The translations under genes were made by a program, and so were the position numbers. DNA of 64,000 nt from Hygrophila difformis. Taxonomy: Eukaryota > Streptophyta > Magnoliopsida > Lamiales > Acanthaceae. Every line of letters begins with the position of its first letter. Position 1 is the first letter of the stretch. The DNA is taken from the NCBI GenBank assembly GCA_030278955.1, contig JAOANR010000003.1, positions 35,172,054 to 35,236,053 of the forward strand, given 5' to 3'. Positions 1 through 11,340 of this stretch are shown piece by piece. The notes under the pieces were generated by a model, which saw only the letters and a program-made list of their open reading frames with translations, had not been told where the DNA came from and ran no database searches.

Positions 1-2
1 AA

Positions 3-2260
3 CTCTATGGAAAACTATCCAAATGCGACTTTTGGTTGAAGGAAGTAGCATTCCTTGGGGAGTTTCAGTGGATCAGGCAAAAGTTTCGGCGGTGACGGAA
101 TGGGTATCGCCGACGAGTCCAACTGAAATACGGAGCTTCCTTGGGCTAGCTGGTTATTATAGGCGATTTGTGAAGGACTTTTCGAAAATCGCACGCCCGT
201 TGACCCAGCTGTTGAAGAAAGGGGTGAAATATGACTGCAACAGTGAGTGTGAGTCCGCGTTTCAAGAACTGAAAAAGCGACTCACCACTACACCCGTATT
301 AGCACTACCATCAGAGAATGGTGACTTCGAGGTTTACAGTGACGCTTCGAAGGAAGGTCTAGGATGCGTTTTGATGCAAGACTCGAGAGTCATTGCATAT
401 GCATCGCGTCAATTGAAACCTCATGAAGCGAACTACCCGACACACGACTTGGAGTTGGCGGCAGTCGTGATCGCTCTGAAAATATGGAGACATTACCTCT
501 ATGGGAGAAAGTGTCGGATGTTCACTGACCACAAAAGCCTCAAATACATATTCACTCAAAAGGAGTTAAATCTAAGGCAACGGAGGTGGTTGGAACTAAT
601 CAAGGACTATGATCTCGAAATTTCCTACCACAAAGGGAAGGCCAACGTGGTAGCCGATGCCTTAAGCCGGAAGACCCAACATGTGGCGAATTCGTTGGTG
701 ATTCCGCCGGCATTGTATATGGACTTGGCAAGATTGAGCTTAGAACTAGTGCATTCGGGCACTGTAAATGAAGTGGTCAACGCAATGGTAGTCGAATCGA
801 CCATATTTGACGAGATCAAACTCGCCCAACCGGGCGACGCAAAGTTGGAAAGGATTAAGGAGAACATTGCCAACGGGAAAGCGATAGGATTTGCTATCCA
901 TGAGGATGGAAGCATTCGTTTCAAGGGAAGATGGTGTGTACCACAGAAATGCGTGGGGATAAAACAAAGATTGATGGAAGAAGGGCATAACACACCTTAC
1001 TCGGTTCACCCTGGAGGCGACAAATTATATAAGGATTTGAGGAAGATTTACTGGTGGCCGAGGATGAAGAATGAAGTGGCAGAATTTGTAGCAAGATGCC
1101 TCACGTGCCAAAAGGTCAAAGCCGTGCGACAAAAACCCTTAGGATTGATGCAACCATTGGAAATCCCGAGTTGGAAGTGGGATAGTATCTCGATGGATTT
1201 CGTTTCGGGATTACCACGATCACCAAGATGGATGAATAAGATATGGGTGATTGTCGATAGGCTAACGAAGACGGCCATTTTTATCCCAATGAAGGACACT
1301 TGGACCATGGACCAATTAGCAAGAGCGTATATTGACAATGTGGTACGAAGACACGGGGTACCACATGACATTATCTCTGATAGAGACAGTAGATTTGTCT
1401 CTCACTTTTGGACCAAGTTACAAGAAGCTCTCGGTACGCAGATTAAGATGAGTACCGCATTCCACCCAATGACGGATGGACAAACTGAGAGAACCATCCA
1501 AACCCTGGAAGACATGCTGAGAGCATGCGTATTGGAGTTCAAGGGAAGTTGGGAAAATCATTTACCCTTAATTGAATTTTCCTACAACAATAGCTACCAT
1601 GCTAGCATCGGCATGGCACCATTCGAGGCATTGTATGGTCGAAGGTGCCGAAGTCCGTTGAGTTGGGAAGGGAGTGATAAGACTGTGGTAGTGGGACCAC
1701 AACTCGTAGAAGATATGACCCAACAAATCAAAGTGATTCAAGGAAAGATGAAAGCGGCCCAAGACCGACAGAAAAGTTATGCCGATGTGAGACGGCAAGA
1801 CCTAGAATTTCAAGTTGGAGATAAGGTCATGTTAAAGATATCACCGATGAAGGGGGTTATGCGTTTTGGCAAACGAGGAAAGTTAAGTCCTCGATATACA
1901 GGACCTTATGAAATTCTAGAAAAAGTCGGGAATCTAGCATATCGTCTAGCCTTACCGCCACAATTGGCTCGAGTTCACAATGTGTTCCACGTATCACAAT
2001 TGAAGAAGTATGTGCACGATCCGACCCATGTACTCCAACCGGAAGGAATTGAATTGGAAGACGACTTGAGCTACGAGGAAATTCCGGTACGAATACTCGA
2101 TATGAAGAAGAGAGTAACAAGGAACAAAACCGTCAGAATGGTCAAGGTTCTTTGGTCGAACCATGAAAGTGAAACGGCGACATGGGAGTTAGAAGCCGAC
2201 ATAAAGGAGCGTTACCCTACCCTATTCCAAGACGATGCAACCACAGTTATGGGGACATAA
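3..2260 (+). CDS. pol: Ty3/gypsy pol polyprotein, partial and frameshifted
   Basis: Encodes the end of reverse transcriptase, RNase H, integrase and a chromodomain-like tail, which copy and integrate the element. Bases 3-59 read [19 protein letters not shown] in frame 3. Coding then continues in frame 2 after a short deletion that removes the residues expected between VAFLG and the [13 protein letters not shown] stretch, so the protein is broken near base 60. RNase H shows [15 protein letters not shown] and the [10 protein letters not shown] segment. Integrase has the zinc-binding HPGG...CLTCQK region, then D ([11 protein letters not shown]), D ([14 protein letters not shown]) and E ([14 protein letters not shown]). 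The tail contains [10 protein letters not shown] and [16 protein letters not shown], typical of chromovirus integrases. The stop is TAA at 2258-2260. G2 (37574-42157) is a close relative covering the missing 5' part. Confidence 0.93.
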   Translation, partial: LWKTIQMRLLVEGSSIPWGVSVDQAKVSAVTEWVSPTSPTEIRSFLGLAGYYRRFVKDFSKIARPLTQLLKKGVKYDCNSECESAFQELKKRLTTTPVLALPSENGDFEVYSDASKEGLGCVLMQDSRVIAYASRQLKPHEANYPTHDLELAAVVIALKIWRHYLYGRKCRMFTDHKSLKYIFTQKELNLRQRRWLELIKDYDLEISYHKGKANVVADALSRKTQHVANSLVIPPALYMDLARLSLELVHSGTVNEVVNAMVVESTIFDEIKLAQPGDAKLERIKENIANGKAIGFAIHEDGSIRFKGRWCVPQKCVGIKQRLMEEGHNTPYSVHPGGDKLYKDLRKIYWWPRMKNEVAEFVARCLTCQKVKAVRQKPLGLMQPLEIPSWKWDSISMDFVSGLPRSPRWMNKIWVIVDRLTKTAIFIPMKDTWTMDQLARAYIDNVVRRHGVPHDIISDRDSRFVSHFWTKLQEALGTQIKMSTAFHPMTDGQTERTIQTLEDMLRACVLEFKGSWENHLPLIEFSYNNSYHASIGMAPFEALYGRRCRSPLSWEGSDKTVVVGPQLVEDMTQQIKVIQGKMKAAQDRQKSYADVRRQDLEFQVGDKVMLKISPMKGVMRFGKRGKLSPRYTGPYEILEKVGNLAYRLALPPQLARVHNVFHVSQLKKYVHDPTHVLQPEGIELEDDLSYEEIPVRILDMKKRVTRNKTVRMVKVLWSNHESETATWELEADIKERYPTLFQDDATTVMGT

Positions 2261-2267
2261 CTGAAGT

Positions 2268-2283
2268 CTTAAGGGGGGGAGGA
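2268..2283 (+). other. Outer polypurine tract (PPT-a) of G1
   Basis: CTTAAGGGGGGGAGGA lies 7 bases after the pol stop and abuts TGTAACGACCCG, an LTR-like start. Purine tracts prime plus-strand DNA synthesis just upstream of a 3' LTR. In G3 the equivalent tract is the one that defines the LTR edge. Confidence 0.75.
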
Positions 2284-2509
2284 TGTAACGACCCGAATAT
2301 TTTGTACCCCAAATAAACAAATTCAAATTGTTTTGAACTACGTAATGACTTGATCCCTTCACAGGGTACGTAGGCAACTTGGAAATTTCAATTCTGGGTT
2401 CAGTCAAATAATATCAAACAACAAAACACAATGATACAATCGCAATCAATCAATCGGTCAATAAGTCGCACAACTTCGGGGACGAAGTTGATTCTTAAGA
2501 AGGGTAGAT
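2284..2509 (+). other. Block between the two purine tracts of G1
   Basis: This 226-bp non-coding block begins TGTAACGACCCG, resembling the LTR start TGTAATACCCG at 2510. It contains a conserved stretch around 2348-2375 (GATCCCTTC, GGGTACGTAGGCAACTT) shared with G2 (37157-37417) and G3 (56231-56485). A perfect stem, CAACTTCG GGGA CGAAGTTG, lies at 2471-2490. The inner purine tract CTTAAGAAGGGTAGAT occupies 2494-2509. Depending on which tract is used, the block is either internal or part of the LTR. Confidence 0.75.
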
Positions 2510-5001
2510 TGTAATACCCGAGAAATCGCCATCGAAAATTTAAATCCAAAAATAAAGAATTGGATTTAATTATTAAAACCGAAATAGTTCCGAGAGAGCG
2601 GAATTAATTATTTATCGGAAGATAGCAACTCGAAACGAGTTTATCAAATTGTCCCAACGATCACGGATAATTCCCACATTATGATTTTTATTTTTTTGAA
2701 GATAAGAAATCTTAATAAATCAAAATAAAAAAAATGTTACTGTAGCACGTGCGGCTACTGTAGCACTACTGTAGCAGCCGTACTATTGTCGGATCTTGCC
2801 CCTTTTATGGCCAAAATTCATCCCCCAACACCCCATTATCAGCCATTATCATCCCTTCCTCATCCCAAACTCTTCCAAAAACCAAATCCACCAAGTTCTT
2901 ACCTTCCGACGACCTTCCGGCAACTTTCCGGCAACCAAATCCGACCAAGGAAGTGTGTAGATCAAGGATTTGTAGGCTTTGGATTGTTGGTAAGATATAA
3001 ATCAAGTTTCCTTATTGTTTTAAGTTCATAATCAACATTCTAACTTACGGATCTTTACTTGCAAACACGTTCGTAGCCAAAGGAGAAGAAGAACGTGTTG
3101 CGTAGATCCGTTCGTGACAATTTTTGACGAATCGATCGACCCTAGGACGTTCAAGAACTCACTTACTGTAATTCAATACCTTCCATATCAATATGGGTGG
3201 TTTAAAGGCATCCGAAACATTGGATCTAAAACGAAACGTTAAAATCGAACCTAAAAACCCCAATCTACGTGTTTTCTGAAATCCGACCAAAACTCTTACT
3301 TCGAGTGTTCAAACCTAAAAACTCAAAACTAAAATTTTGATCCTAAGATCTTAAGCTATATTGTGTAAAAATTTCAGAGATTTTCATCGAGTTTTGATAC
3401 CCCAAATCGTGTCGGACATATTCTGCGTTTTTAAGAATTTTCAAAGGTTGACAGTTTTCATGACCGAACTTGAGGAGTATATTTCTATCATTTCTAGACC
3501 AAACTAATATTTGTGATCTAAACAAAAGTTGTTTATAATCATGTCGAGTATGAGCATATAAATTTCAGAATTTTTGGAGTCCATTTGATATGTTAAAAAG
3601 TCGAATCTTTGAAAGGTGTCAAACCTGAATGCTGGCAGCATACTATTTATGTAGAAAACTTGATTTTTGACATGCTTCCCATCGTTTTTCCGGAAAACTC
3701 AAAACATGAAAGTTGTTCATTGGGATGTTTTTGAGATACTGTGAAAATTTCAGATCAATCGCCAAAGCAATGGATTTTTAAACTGAAAAGGCGTAAACTG
3801 TGACATCGATCGGTTTTAAACTTGTGAGATTTTGAAATTTCTAAACAAACGATCGAAATCTTGTTATATGATAAAGCTATATTTTTGAAAATCCCGTTAA
3901 ACTAAAGTTGAAACGTTATCGGTTACATTGGTTACATAAAATTAGGGAGTGAGTGCTCTGCAGGGTGCCCTCCTAATTATTCATTTTGTGCCTTTATGGA
4001 CGATGGTTACTCCGCGCGAAAGATTGCCAAAATGGCATCTTATCTTTGGGCCTATCCTCTCGGTTGTATCCGTATGGGTTACTCGAGGCTCGACGGAGTG
4101 GTACTGGATATGGCGGATCTGGCTACAAGAGCCAACAGGCCTACCCTCTCGGGTGTATCCGTATGGGTTACTCGAGGCTCGACGGAGTGGTACTGGGTGT
4201 GGCGGATAGGCTGCGGCCGCCGGGCTACCGGCTAAATGAGATATGATACTTATGAAATTGGCTGAGGCCGCCGGATCACCGGCTAAATGATACTTTTGAA
4301 ATTGGCTGCGGCCGCTGGATCATCGGCTAAATGATATATTGTTGAGATGGTGGCGTAACGGGGAAAAATTTAAAAAGCTCAAATTTTTATTTATTTACTT
4401 ATGGCACTATTCGTGTTTTTTTTTTAAATCATGTCTTAAATAATTGCCCATGCTTAAATTTTAATTATGAAATTAAATGTGTCTTTAAAGCATGCAACTA
4501 AATTCTTATTTTTAAATTGGTAAATAAAGTGTTTTGTATGCATGACAAAGAGTTTAATCTTAATTATTAAAATCTAACCCCTTTATTGCTATGCTAGGAT
4601 TGACTTACTCAGTATTTTATAATACTGATAAAAACCGTTGTTCATTTTTTTTCTATTACAGAGTACGGAGCATGATCATACATTGGGGGATCATTTTGGA
4701 CATTTAAATTATTTATTATGACTTGCATGAACGGGCCTGTTTAACCCGTGTTTTGGCCATGTCGGCCCTATATTTTAAATTCCGCTGCATAAACTTTATT
4801 TCCGCTGCAACTTATTATTATTATCATGTGTGGATGATATTACACTATATTATTATTTTTAAGTAATTCCGGACTTGTTTTTAAAACTCTTTTCAATACC
4901 CATAGCCTTGCATCTCTTTAACAAGCTCGGAGAGTTCGTGTCTTGCTAGGGAGGTGTGGCGGTGGCATCCCGGCCTGGGTTACCAAATCCGGGGTGTTAC
5001 A
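2510..5001 (+). repeat. 3' LTR of G1 (short form, 2492 bp)
   Basis: Runs from TGTAATACCCGAG to CCGGGGTGTTACA, with TG...CA ends. The G2 LTR has matching termini in opposite orientation. The 5' partner is outside the window, so it is unknown whether this copy was made with the short LTR (from 2510) or the long one (from 2284). The LTR contains no convincing gene; short open frames near 3949-4246 fall in GC-rich tandem repeats. Confidence 0.85.
4047..4340 (+). repeat. Tandem repeats inside the G1 LTR
   Basis: Two kinds of repeat lie side by side. A unit of about 88 bp containing GTATCCGTATGGGTTACTCG and CGACGGAGTGGTACTGG occurs twice from about 4047. Then a unit of about 45 bp containing GGCTGCGGCCGCCGG followed by a CGGCTAAATGA stretch occurs three times. 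The GCGGCCGC-centred unit also occurs, inverted, in both G2 LTRs near 35320-35390 and 44300-44370. Confidence 0.8.
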
Positions 5002-5049
5002 ATTGCTCTGGAAATTTCTAAGTGTTTTGGTTCCCAGTCGCTAACCTGG

Positions 5050-5375
5050 AATTGTGTCGCGGAGAATGGCTCCGCGACAGGCTGTTTAGCGACTGGGGTT
5101 TTCAAAATAATACAGGGCATAATTTCCTGTCTCGGAATAAAAGTTGAGTCGCGGACCATGTGTCCGCGACAAGGGTGTTCCGCGACAGGAGCCATGCAGA
5201 GAATAATAACAAGAGTTTGGTTCCTGGTCGCTAAGCAAGGTTGAGTCGAGGACCGTGGGTCCGCGACAGAAGTTTAGCGACCAAAGGTTTTCAAATATGA
5301 AGACAAGTGTCCTTAAACATCCATGTCGCGGAACAGCCTCCTGTCGATAAACGTGGCTTAGCGACATGGGTGGTT
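5050..5375. repeat. GTCGCGG palindrome cluster, LTR copy A
   Basis: A series of inverted-repeat modules of the form GTCGCGGA..ATGG..TCCGCGAC, separated by TTTAGCGAC-type spacers. In this copy two hairpins have a mismatch compared with 20231-20345 (GAGAATGGCTCC and GGACCATGTGTCC), so this LTR looks more decayed than its partner. Confidence 0.8.
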
Positions 5376-6089
5376 CAGGACCCAAGTCAGTAAAAGCAAA
5401 GTTGCACAGTAGCATGCAAACAGTGTGATCTTACCCTATTTCAGATCAAAAAGGTAGTTCTAACCCAAAATAACCAAACAAAGAATTTAAATCACCTAGA
5501 ACATGCTGGGACCGAATTAAATCTACTCAAAACAGAATTTAAAATAAAGCAAAACCTAATCTAGGGTCGATCACATGTAAGCATGAAACATTATCCAAGA
5601 AAAAAAAAGAACATGAAGCATAAATAGAGGGACCAAAGATCAAATGACCCATAAATTGAAAAGGGAAGCAGTAAATCCATGGGTTGTGAGACCCATTTCA
5701 TGGTTTTGGGACACAACTTGGAGAATATTTTCCCATTTTATTAATGGGGTTTGTTAATACCCATCATTTGGGTAATACAAACCCTAAATCAAGCTTAACA
5801 ACAGAAAATAAAACTGTGAACAGTGGCTACCTATGCTACTTAAACAGAAAAATAACATAAACTTAAACTAAACTAAGCTAAACTATGGCTCAAATTAAAT
5901 AATACAAAAAAATGAAAATAAACCTAAACTAAGAACTACCTAGAGAGGGATTCTCCAACTGTGTCTTCAAGGGAGTGATTTTCTAACCCTGAGCTCATGG
6001 GGGTCTCCTCATTTTCATAGGAGTGGAGCCCTAGGCCCATGGGCTTGATCTGAGGCCCACTGTGTCTCAAGACATCACACACATCACAA

Positions 6090-6440
6090 CTTGTCGCGGA
6101 ATCACCTTTGTGTCTCGGGACAGGGCTGCATGTGGCAAGGCTTCTCGACTGGGTCTTGTGTCTCTATTGGTGCGTCTGTGTCGCTATCCATGTCCGTGTC
6201 GCTAGAGCATGGATCGCGACCGGGGTTCCTCGACTGGGGGCGTGGCTTGACCTCCAAGGTGTTGGTGGCGCGGGACCTTGATCGTGTCGCGGAACCATGG
6301 TCCTCGACCGGGGTTCCTCGACTGGATGTTCCCAGACTGGTCTCTTCTTTATGTTGCACGCTGGGTCGCTAATCCCTCATGTGTCGCGGAACCATGGTCC
6401 TCGACCGGGGTTCCTCGACCGGATGTTCCCAGACTGAGCT
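6090..6440. repeat. Second GTCGCGG-type cluster, LTR copy A
   Basis: Repeated GTCGCGGAACCATGGTCC and CTCGACCGGGGTTCC units, duplicated at 21281-21632. On the minus strand this lies in U3, about 350 bp inside the LTR start and upstream of the TATA position. Confidence 0.8.
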
Positions 6441-6773
6441 GAATGGGCCAGATGGGCCGAAGTTGTTCTTTTTGTGGGCTTTTCTATCTTTTCCCATCTT
6501 TTTGTATTTTGTGGGCTTGTTTATTCTTTTGCCCATCTTTTTGTATCCTTTTTCTTTTCTTTTCTTTTTCTCATGTTTTTGGATTTTTCTAACATAAATA
6601 TGTAATAAAATTACATATTTATGCATTTTTCATACCAGCTCAATATTTTTATAATTATGCATAAATCAGTCCAATTCAACTGCTTTCTTATTTATTATAA
6701 GACCGGAATGCGATCAAATGCCCGTTTCAGACACGGAAATGGATTGAAAATAATGGTCATTTCTGGCCATTAT

Positions 6774-6790
6774 CAACATCCTCACATTTA
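6774..6790 (-). other. Polypurine tract of the Athila element
   Basis: Read on the minus strand, TTAAATGTGAGGATGT immediately precedes the 3' LTR start TGATAATGG. It has the position of a plus-strand primer. Near-identical copies occur inside the element at 9199-9216 and 11147-11166. Confidence 0.7.
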
Positions 6791-8469
6791 ATACTAATCA
6801 TCCCCGAGCAGTCAGAGTCAACGTTCCTAAGAACACGGACTCTACATATTCAATTCATTTTCGTGGCTTCAAAAATCACATTCTTTCTGGATTGGGATAA
6901 GACAATCAAGAACTACAAGTATTAAATCCCCTTGATTGCAGTGTTTAATGAAATGATACTTGCTTACTATATCGGGCCTACAAATCAAACATTATTATCA
7001 ACCCTTCATGAATACCATGTTTGAAAGATGCAGAGATTAAAAATGAGAATTAAGAGATGACACGAACATATCACAATTCATGAAACAGAGCCTCACATGT
7101 AGGAGAATCGGAAAGTTCACCCACTCTCAATTGGGGTTTAATCAGTGAACACTCAAAATCAAATTTAATTAAATTTTCCCATAAGCTTGCAATCAGACCA
7201 ACTCGCCTCCGGCTCATTTCCTCAAATCGAGATCATGAGGTCTTATTTAAGGGTTGTAAGGGGGCATACGGTTGTAACATTAGGTAAGGAAGGGAATTAT
7301 TGGGCTTGAAGTGGCAAGAATTCATTTTATCTTAACTTGGCATATTTATTTAAAAATTTATGATCATCAATATTTTTCTCTTTCTTTTGCTTTTCTTTAC
7401 TATTGCTATTGCATGACATTAGACTATGTCTAACTTGCTTTGTCATTTGCAATTTATTTGTGTTGAATTGAATTCAACATTTTTCTCCTCTCTTTTTTTT
7501 TCTTTTTTTTTTGAATCGGCTTATAGCATTACCGAGTAATACATTTTTGATGATCATAAATTTAATGCCTTTTGATAGAATTCCTTAATGCACACTTGGG
7601 TTTGATTTCTTGGTCTTTTTGAAGGCTAGGAAAGATATAGTGGGCTTCAAAGAAAAATTAGGCTTAAGGCTCAAATTGGTTAATCCTAAGGGAAGAATAT
7701 TTTTGGGTTTGGATTTCAAACGAAAGCCAAAAACTGGGTTTTCTAAGTGCCTTGATCATATGCTCAATTTCGGGAATATGGCATGGTCTTGAATCGGTCC
7801 CGATTGCAAGTTCTAGTTTCCTTTAATTAAAAAAAAATGATTCACATATCAAAGAAATAAATGAGTAAAAGTGACTCATGGCTCAAATCTCACAGGGTTA
7901 GATTGATTCATGTCATACAATATTCTCAAATTTAATCAGAGCTTAATTCTAACAATTTATTCAATTGAAATCTCTAACATGCAGATTTATTACCCAATAA
8001 GCTGATCGCATCATTAAATTTTTTTAGCTCAAAACCTTAGGAATTCATTTCATGCATGTTCTCAATTATATTATCCCAATTTAAAAGTTTGAAAATTTAA
8101 TCATGAGCCTAAATTCAACATGTGAATTTAGAGCAGGTTTATGCATATTTTTGCTGGTCATTCAATTTAAAGCAGTAAAGAGGCACTGCTGACATACGGA
8201 GCATGTCAACAGCATATTTTTGGCCTGACAGTCACTTATTCATCTTGGACTGTCAGACATCTTTTCAAAGGAAGCAAATAAAGATTGTTGCAGATCTCAA
8301 TCTTGAGTTCAATTTGTGGAAAGCGATAAAGTACAATAATTTCAAGGGATTCCTATGCAGTTAGCGTAAACCTGCATGCAAAAGAGGAAATCCCTTATAT
8401 AATGCCGATACTAGGGCTTAAAAAAAAAGACTAAAGCATACTAGGATTCATTCCTTCTTCCTCCTTTTC
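6791..8469. other. Non-coding 3' part of the Athila element
   Basis: AT-rich sequence between the F-box-like gene and the 3' LTR. It has homopolymer runs (for example T-rich 7490-7512) but no coding stretch that I can support on either strand. Confidence 0.6.
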
Positions 8470-10327
8470 TCAGAACATGTATCTGAGCCAGTGGACGTAG
8501 CTGGTCAGATCACAGCGCAGGCACCAGCCGTTGTGGTCTCTCAGGGGTTCATGCATCCTTCTGCAGAAGACTCGGGGTGGTTGCCCTACAAACAAGTAGG
8601 GGGCATGATTGTCTGCCATCCACGAGAGGGTGTTGGTAGACGTGTAGTTGAGGACCTCTCGATCGGTCACCATTCTTTCTATCATTGCGATCCCCTGATT
8701 GACCTGGCTTTCATCTAGCTTGCTCATGAGCATCAGTCCACGGGTGAAGATAGACGCTTTGTGATTGTCCTCGATGCCTGGCCGTAGCCATTCGCAGGCT
8801 TGCTCTTCATCCCCTTCTGTGAATGCTTGGAGTGCTGGAACAATTCGGAGGTTGAAGTTTCCAGCCTCAGTGCACATGTTCAGAAATCTTTCTTTCTGCT
8901 GCCGTATCCTCCCCTGCCACTGCCTCACCCTAGCCATATCCAACTCGCATCGCTTGTAAACGATGGCGAGGTTCCCTGCATTTTTAAGCTTCCGGCATGT
9001 TTCTTGTGCAGTGAACACTTCCCTGATCTCATCCTCTCCTATTCGGGAGAGGATTTCACCTAGGAGCTCCTCTGGGAGGTCCAGCAGATGGGTTCCTCCA
9101 GGCACTGGGTCTGGGATTGGAAGATTTCCCCTGAAAAGATAAGAAAGGATGAATCCAATTTTTATAATTTATCGGAAATTTTTCAAGTTTAGAAACCAAC
9201 ATCCTCACATTTAGAGTTTTGCTCTAAATGTGAGATTATTAACTTTCTGACTTGAATTTTTAATTTAAAGCATGGGTAAAACAGATTTTTATGAAAAGAT
9301 AGGGGTCATTGGGCCCCTATATATTTTTAATGGGCCATCGGGCCCAAAAGTTTGATTTTCCAATATCATTAAACAAGTTCGAGAAACTTGTTGAAGAATG
9401 GAATGAGATGGATGGATGGAGATGAAATGCTCGAATTTGGAATATGCAGTGGAGGCGTGGCGCAATGGATTTGCTATTCCCGGTTTGTTTGGACTGTATT
9501 GGACAGTTGAAACGTCCCCTAGAATTTGCAAACACTGTTTTTTTAATTTTAAAGGGTTGACTTGTTTTATTTAAGGAAAGTGGGATGTGAGTGGTCCCAT
9601 TTTGAATTTTTGAAAAGGATAGCAGTTGGGTGACGAAAATACTGTTATTTACTCACACTACAGTTCCATTGAGAACAGAAAGAACACAAGTCAAATATTA
9701 AATCTATTCACTCTTTTTTTTGTCTTTTTCTAAAAGGTTACTTTTATTAAAAAGTGGAAGTTTCTCATTGGGTGTTTGTACTATGTTTCCATAAACAAAC
9801 AAACATTTATTCCCCAAGAGATCCCTGACATGTAAGCAAGTATGCCAAAAGACCTTCCACCTTGAATGCCTCAAACCAACACTACAGAAGCATTCTCTCA
9901 AAATCAAAAGCAAAATTAAACCAAAATCAAACACACAACCCTAGAACTCAAGAACAGAAGAACCAATAACATCATGGTGTTCAAAACAACACCCCAATGT
10001 TCATTAGTTCATCTTCTCCAGTTTCAAACTAAAAAAAAAATCTTGAACTTCTTAACAGTTTCAAAACAGGCTCTCACACAGGTTCATGAGGGTTTCAAAA
10101 AGGTTTTAAAAACATCACTCAAAACCGAGAACAGTCACAACTCAAAATAGAAAAATTAAAAGTGAACACAACCCCCATTGTGTCATTTTCTATCAAACAG
10201 TAAGAAAGAGATATCAAGGATTTCGATGGAGGCCATGAACAGGAACGATTGGGTTTTACCCTACCCTCCATGGTTCAGGCCTGGGTAGAGGTCCCAGATT
10301 TGGAAGGATCCTGTAGAATCGGTCCAT
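8470..10327 (-). CDS. F-box-like protein, two exons, carried by the Athila element
   Basis: Exon 2 (9130-8470) encodes an N-terminal F-box pattern (LLDLPEELLGEILSRIG, then CRKL and VYKRCEL), a helical middle part, and a C-terminal Cys-rich end (VFCRRMHEPL, WCLRCDLTSY). The layout recalls plant F-box proteins of the At1g67623/At2g35280 type, which serve as substrate receptors of SCF ubiquitin ligases. The open frame has no ATG in exon 2. A consensus 3' splice site (TTATCTTTTCAG) sits directly before it. Upstream, ATG at 10327-10325 opens a 22-codon exon ending at 10260 before GTAAAAC. Joining 10260 to 9130 keeps the frame and gives a 242-residue protein. A pyrimidine-rich leader and a TATA-like sequence lie further upstream. 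No stop or frameshift interrupts it, although the gag-pol of the same element is full of them. The splice is inferred, not observed, and no homology search was possible. Alternatively this could be an env-position accessory ORF that only resembles an F-box. Confidence 0.62.
9204..9234. other. Perfect 13-bp inverted repeat in the predicted intron
   Basis: CTCACATTTAGAG, a 5-base loop TTTTG, then CTCTAAATGTGAG. The left arm contains the element's polypurine-tract motif. It lies 74 bases upstream of the predicted 3' splice site of the F-box-like gene. Confidence 0.85.
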
Positions 10328-10470
10328 AGTTTCCCCTTGAAAAAAGGAGTGATTGAGTGCGAAGAACACGGTGGTGTTCGTTCGGTAGAGAGAAGAGGGA
10401 GCAAGAGAAGGTGAAAAGATGGAGGTTGGACGAAACTGACGTGAGTGCAGGGAAATGAGGTGAGGAGGGG

Positions 10471-10485
10471 AGGCATAAATACTAA
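10471..10485 (-). promoter_or_regulatory. TATA-like site upstream of the F-box-like gene
   Basis: Minus-strand TAGTATTTATGCC lies about 150 bases before the ATG at 10327 and is followed by a pyrimidine-rich leader (10370-10460). Its distance from the GTCGCGG cluster and from the purine tract at 11158 parallels the TATA box of the LTR (21201-21212). Weak match to the TATA consensus. Confidence 0.35.
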
Positions 10486-10800
10486 AAACACTGGTCGCGG
10501 AAACCAGACTGTGTCGCGGAACAGGGTTCCTCGACCAGAGCTTGGCGACATTACACGAGTCGCGGAATCTGAGTCCGGTCGCGGAGCCATGGTCTGCGAC
10601 AGGAGTTTCGCGACCGAGTTCTGGCAGGGAAAAGTCAACGGGGAATGGTGTCGCCGAATGGAGAGCCGGTCGCGGACCCATGGACCGCGACAGATGTTCC
10701 GCGACATCGAAAGGGTAATAAGTGCGACTGTGGCGCGGGACCAGGCCTGGTCGCGGAGCGTTGTTTTGCGACACAGTGGTTGGTCCGCGACACGAATTTT
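10486..10800. repeat. Internal GTCGCGG palindrome cluster
   Basis: The third cluster of the GTCGCGG/CCGCGAC modules found in the LTRs, here diverged and located upstream of the F-box-like gene. Examples are GTCGCGGAGCCATGG near 10579 and GACCAGGCCTGGTC near 10739. Overlapping open frames on both strands (10256-10876) are by-products of this repeat. Confidence 0.75.
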
Positions 10801-11146
10801 GAATTTTCAAATTTTTCGTGAACTGGGCCCGAATGTGATGTTGGGCTCGAGTTCATTTTATTTGATTTGGGCCTGAATAAATTCAGTCCAAATAAATTCA
10901 AAAACGCACTGGGCTGAAATTAAAGAAAGATCCACTTGCATAAATTAGGTTGGGTTAATTCCATTTGTTTGCAAAAATTATTCCGGATTTAAATTGCTTC
11001 AATTTCCGGAAATATTTTCTTAAATTCATGGAATTAATCCAACCAAGAACCTGGTTTTCCGTGTTACTTTACTGTTCCTCTTTTTGACGGTTCCGAACTT
11101 TCTGCAAGACAGATAAATACAACGCATTAGATTTTCTCCAAATATC

Positions 11147-11166
11147 AACATCCTCACATTTAGAGT
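11147..11166 (-). other. Internal purine tract plus LTR-start relic
   Basis: Plus-strand TATCAACATCCTCACATTTA matches the true 3' LTR junction at 6769-6788 over 20 bases, including the first bases of the LTR (TGATA on the minus strand). It lies between integrase and the F-box-like gene and may mark the edge of a diverged internal U3 copy. Confidence 0.65.
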
Positions 11167-11235
11167 CTTAGTACTTTAAATGTTTCATTGATTTTTGGGT
11201 ACTTTCTCTTTATGAGAATAGTATACTATGAGATT

Positions 11236-11257
11236 ATATATATATATATATATATAA
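11236..11257. repeat. (TA)n microsatellite
   Basis: About eleven TA units just after the internal purine tract, in the spacer between it and the integrase stop. Confidence 0.9.
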
Positions 11258-11340
11258 ACTGAAATTTTTGTTTTCAATGCTGTTTCTTATTGAGAGTAAG
11301 CCGGGTCTGCCACTGTTTGGCTCTCTTTTTCTGGATCGAA

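Larger units (their letters stand above)
1..5001 (+). mobile_element. Ty3/gypsy chromovirus G1, 5' end outside window
   Basis: The window opens inside the reverse transcriptase of a Ty3/gypsy retrotransposon. RNase H, integrase and a C-terminal chromodomain-like segment follow, then two purine tracts and a 3' LTR ending in GGGGTGTTACA at 5001. The domain order RT-RNase H-integrase and the chromodomain-like tail place it with plant chromoviruses (Tekay/Del-like by resemblance to G2). Bases from 5002 on match the interior of the Athila LTR at 20178, so G1 inserted into that LTR. The right-hand target duplication would be ATTGC (5002-5006); the left copy is outside the window. Confidence 0.93.
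5002..6773 (-). repeat. Athila 3' LTR, U3-side part
   Basis: Matches 20178-21966 almost base for base and starts, on the minus strand, with TGATAATGGCC at 6773. The remainder lies beyond G1, out of the window. Differences from the other LTR include the TATA region (ATTTTCATAG near 6012 versus ATATTTATAG near 21202) and a 17-bp stretch present near 20540 but absent near 5360. Open frames at 6091-6626 on both strands are low-complexity shadows duplicated in the other LTR. Confidence 0.9.

Noticed and set aside
6091..6626. Open frames duplicated at 21282-21817
   Set aside because: Part of the Athila LTR pair; low-complexity, no domain.
10256..10876. Overlapping open frames of 140-184 codons on both strands
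   Set aside because: They fall in the GTCGCGG palindromic repeat, which lacks stops in several frames; no domain. Only the short ATG exon at 10327-10260 was kept, for its splice phase.
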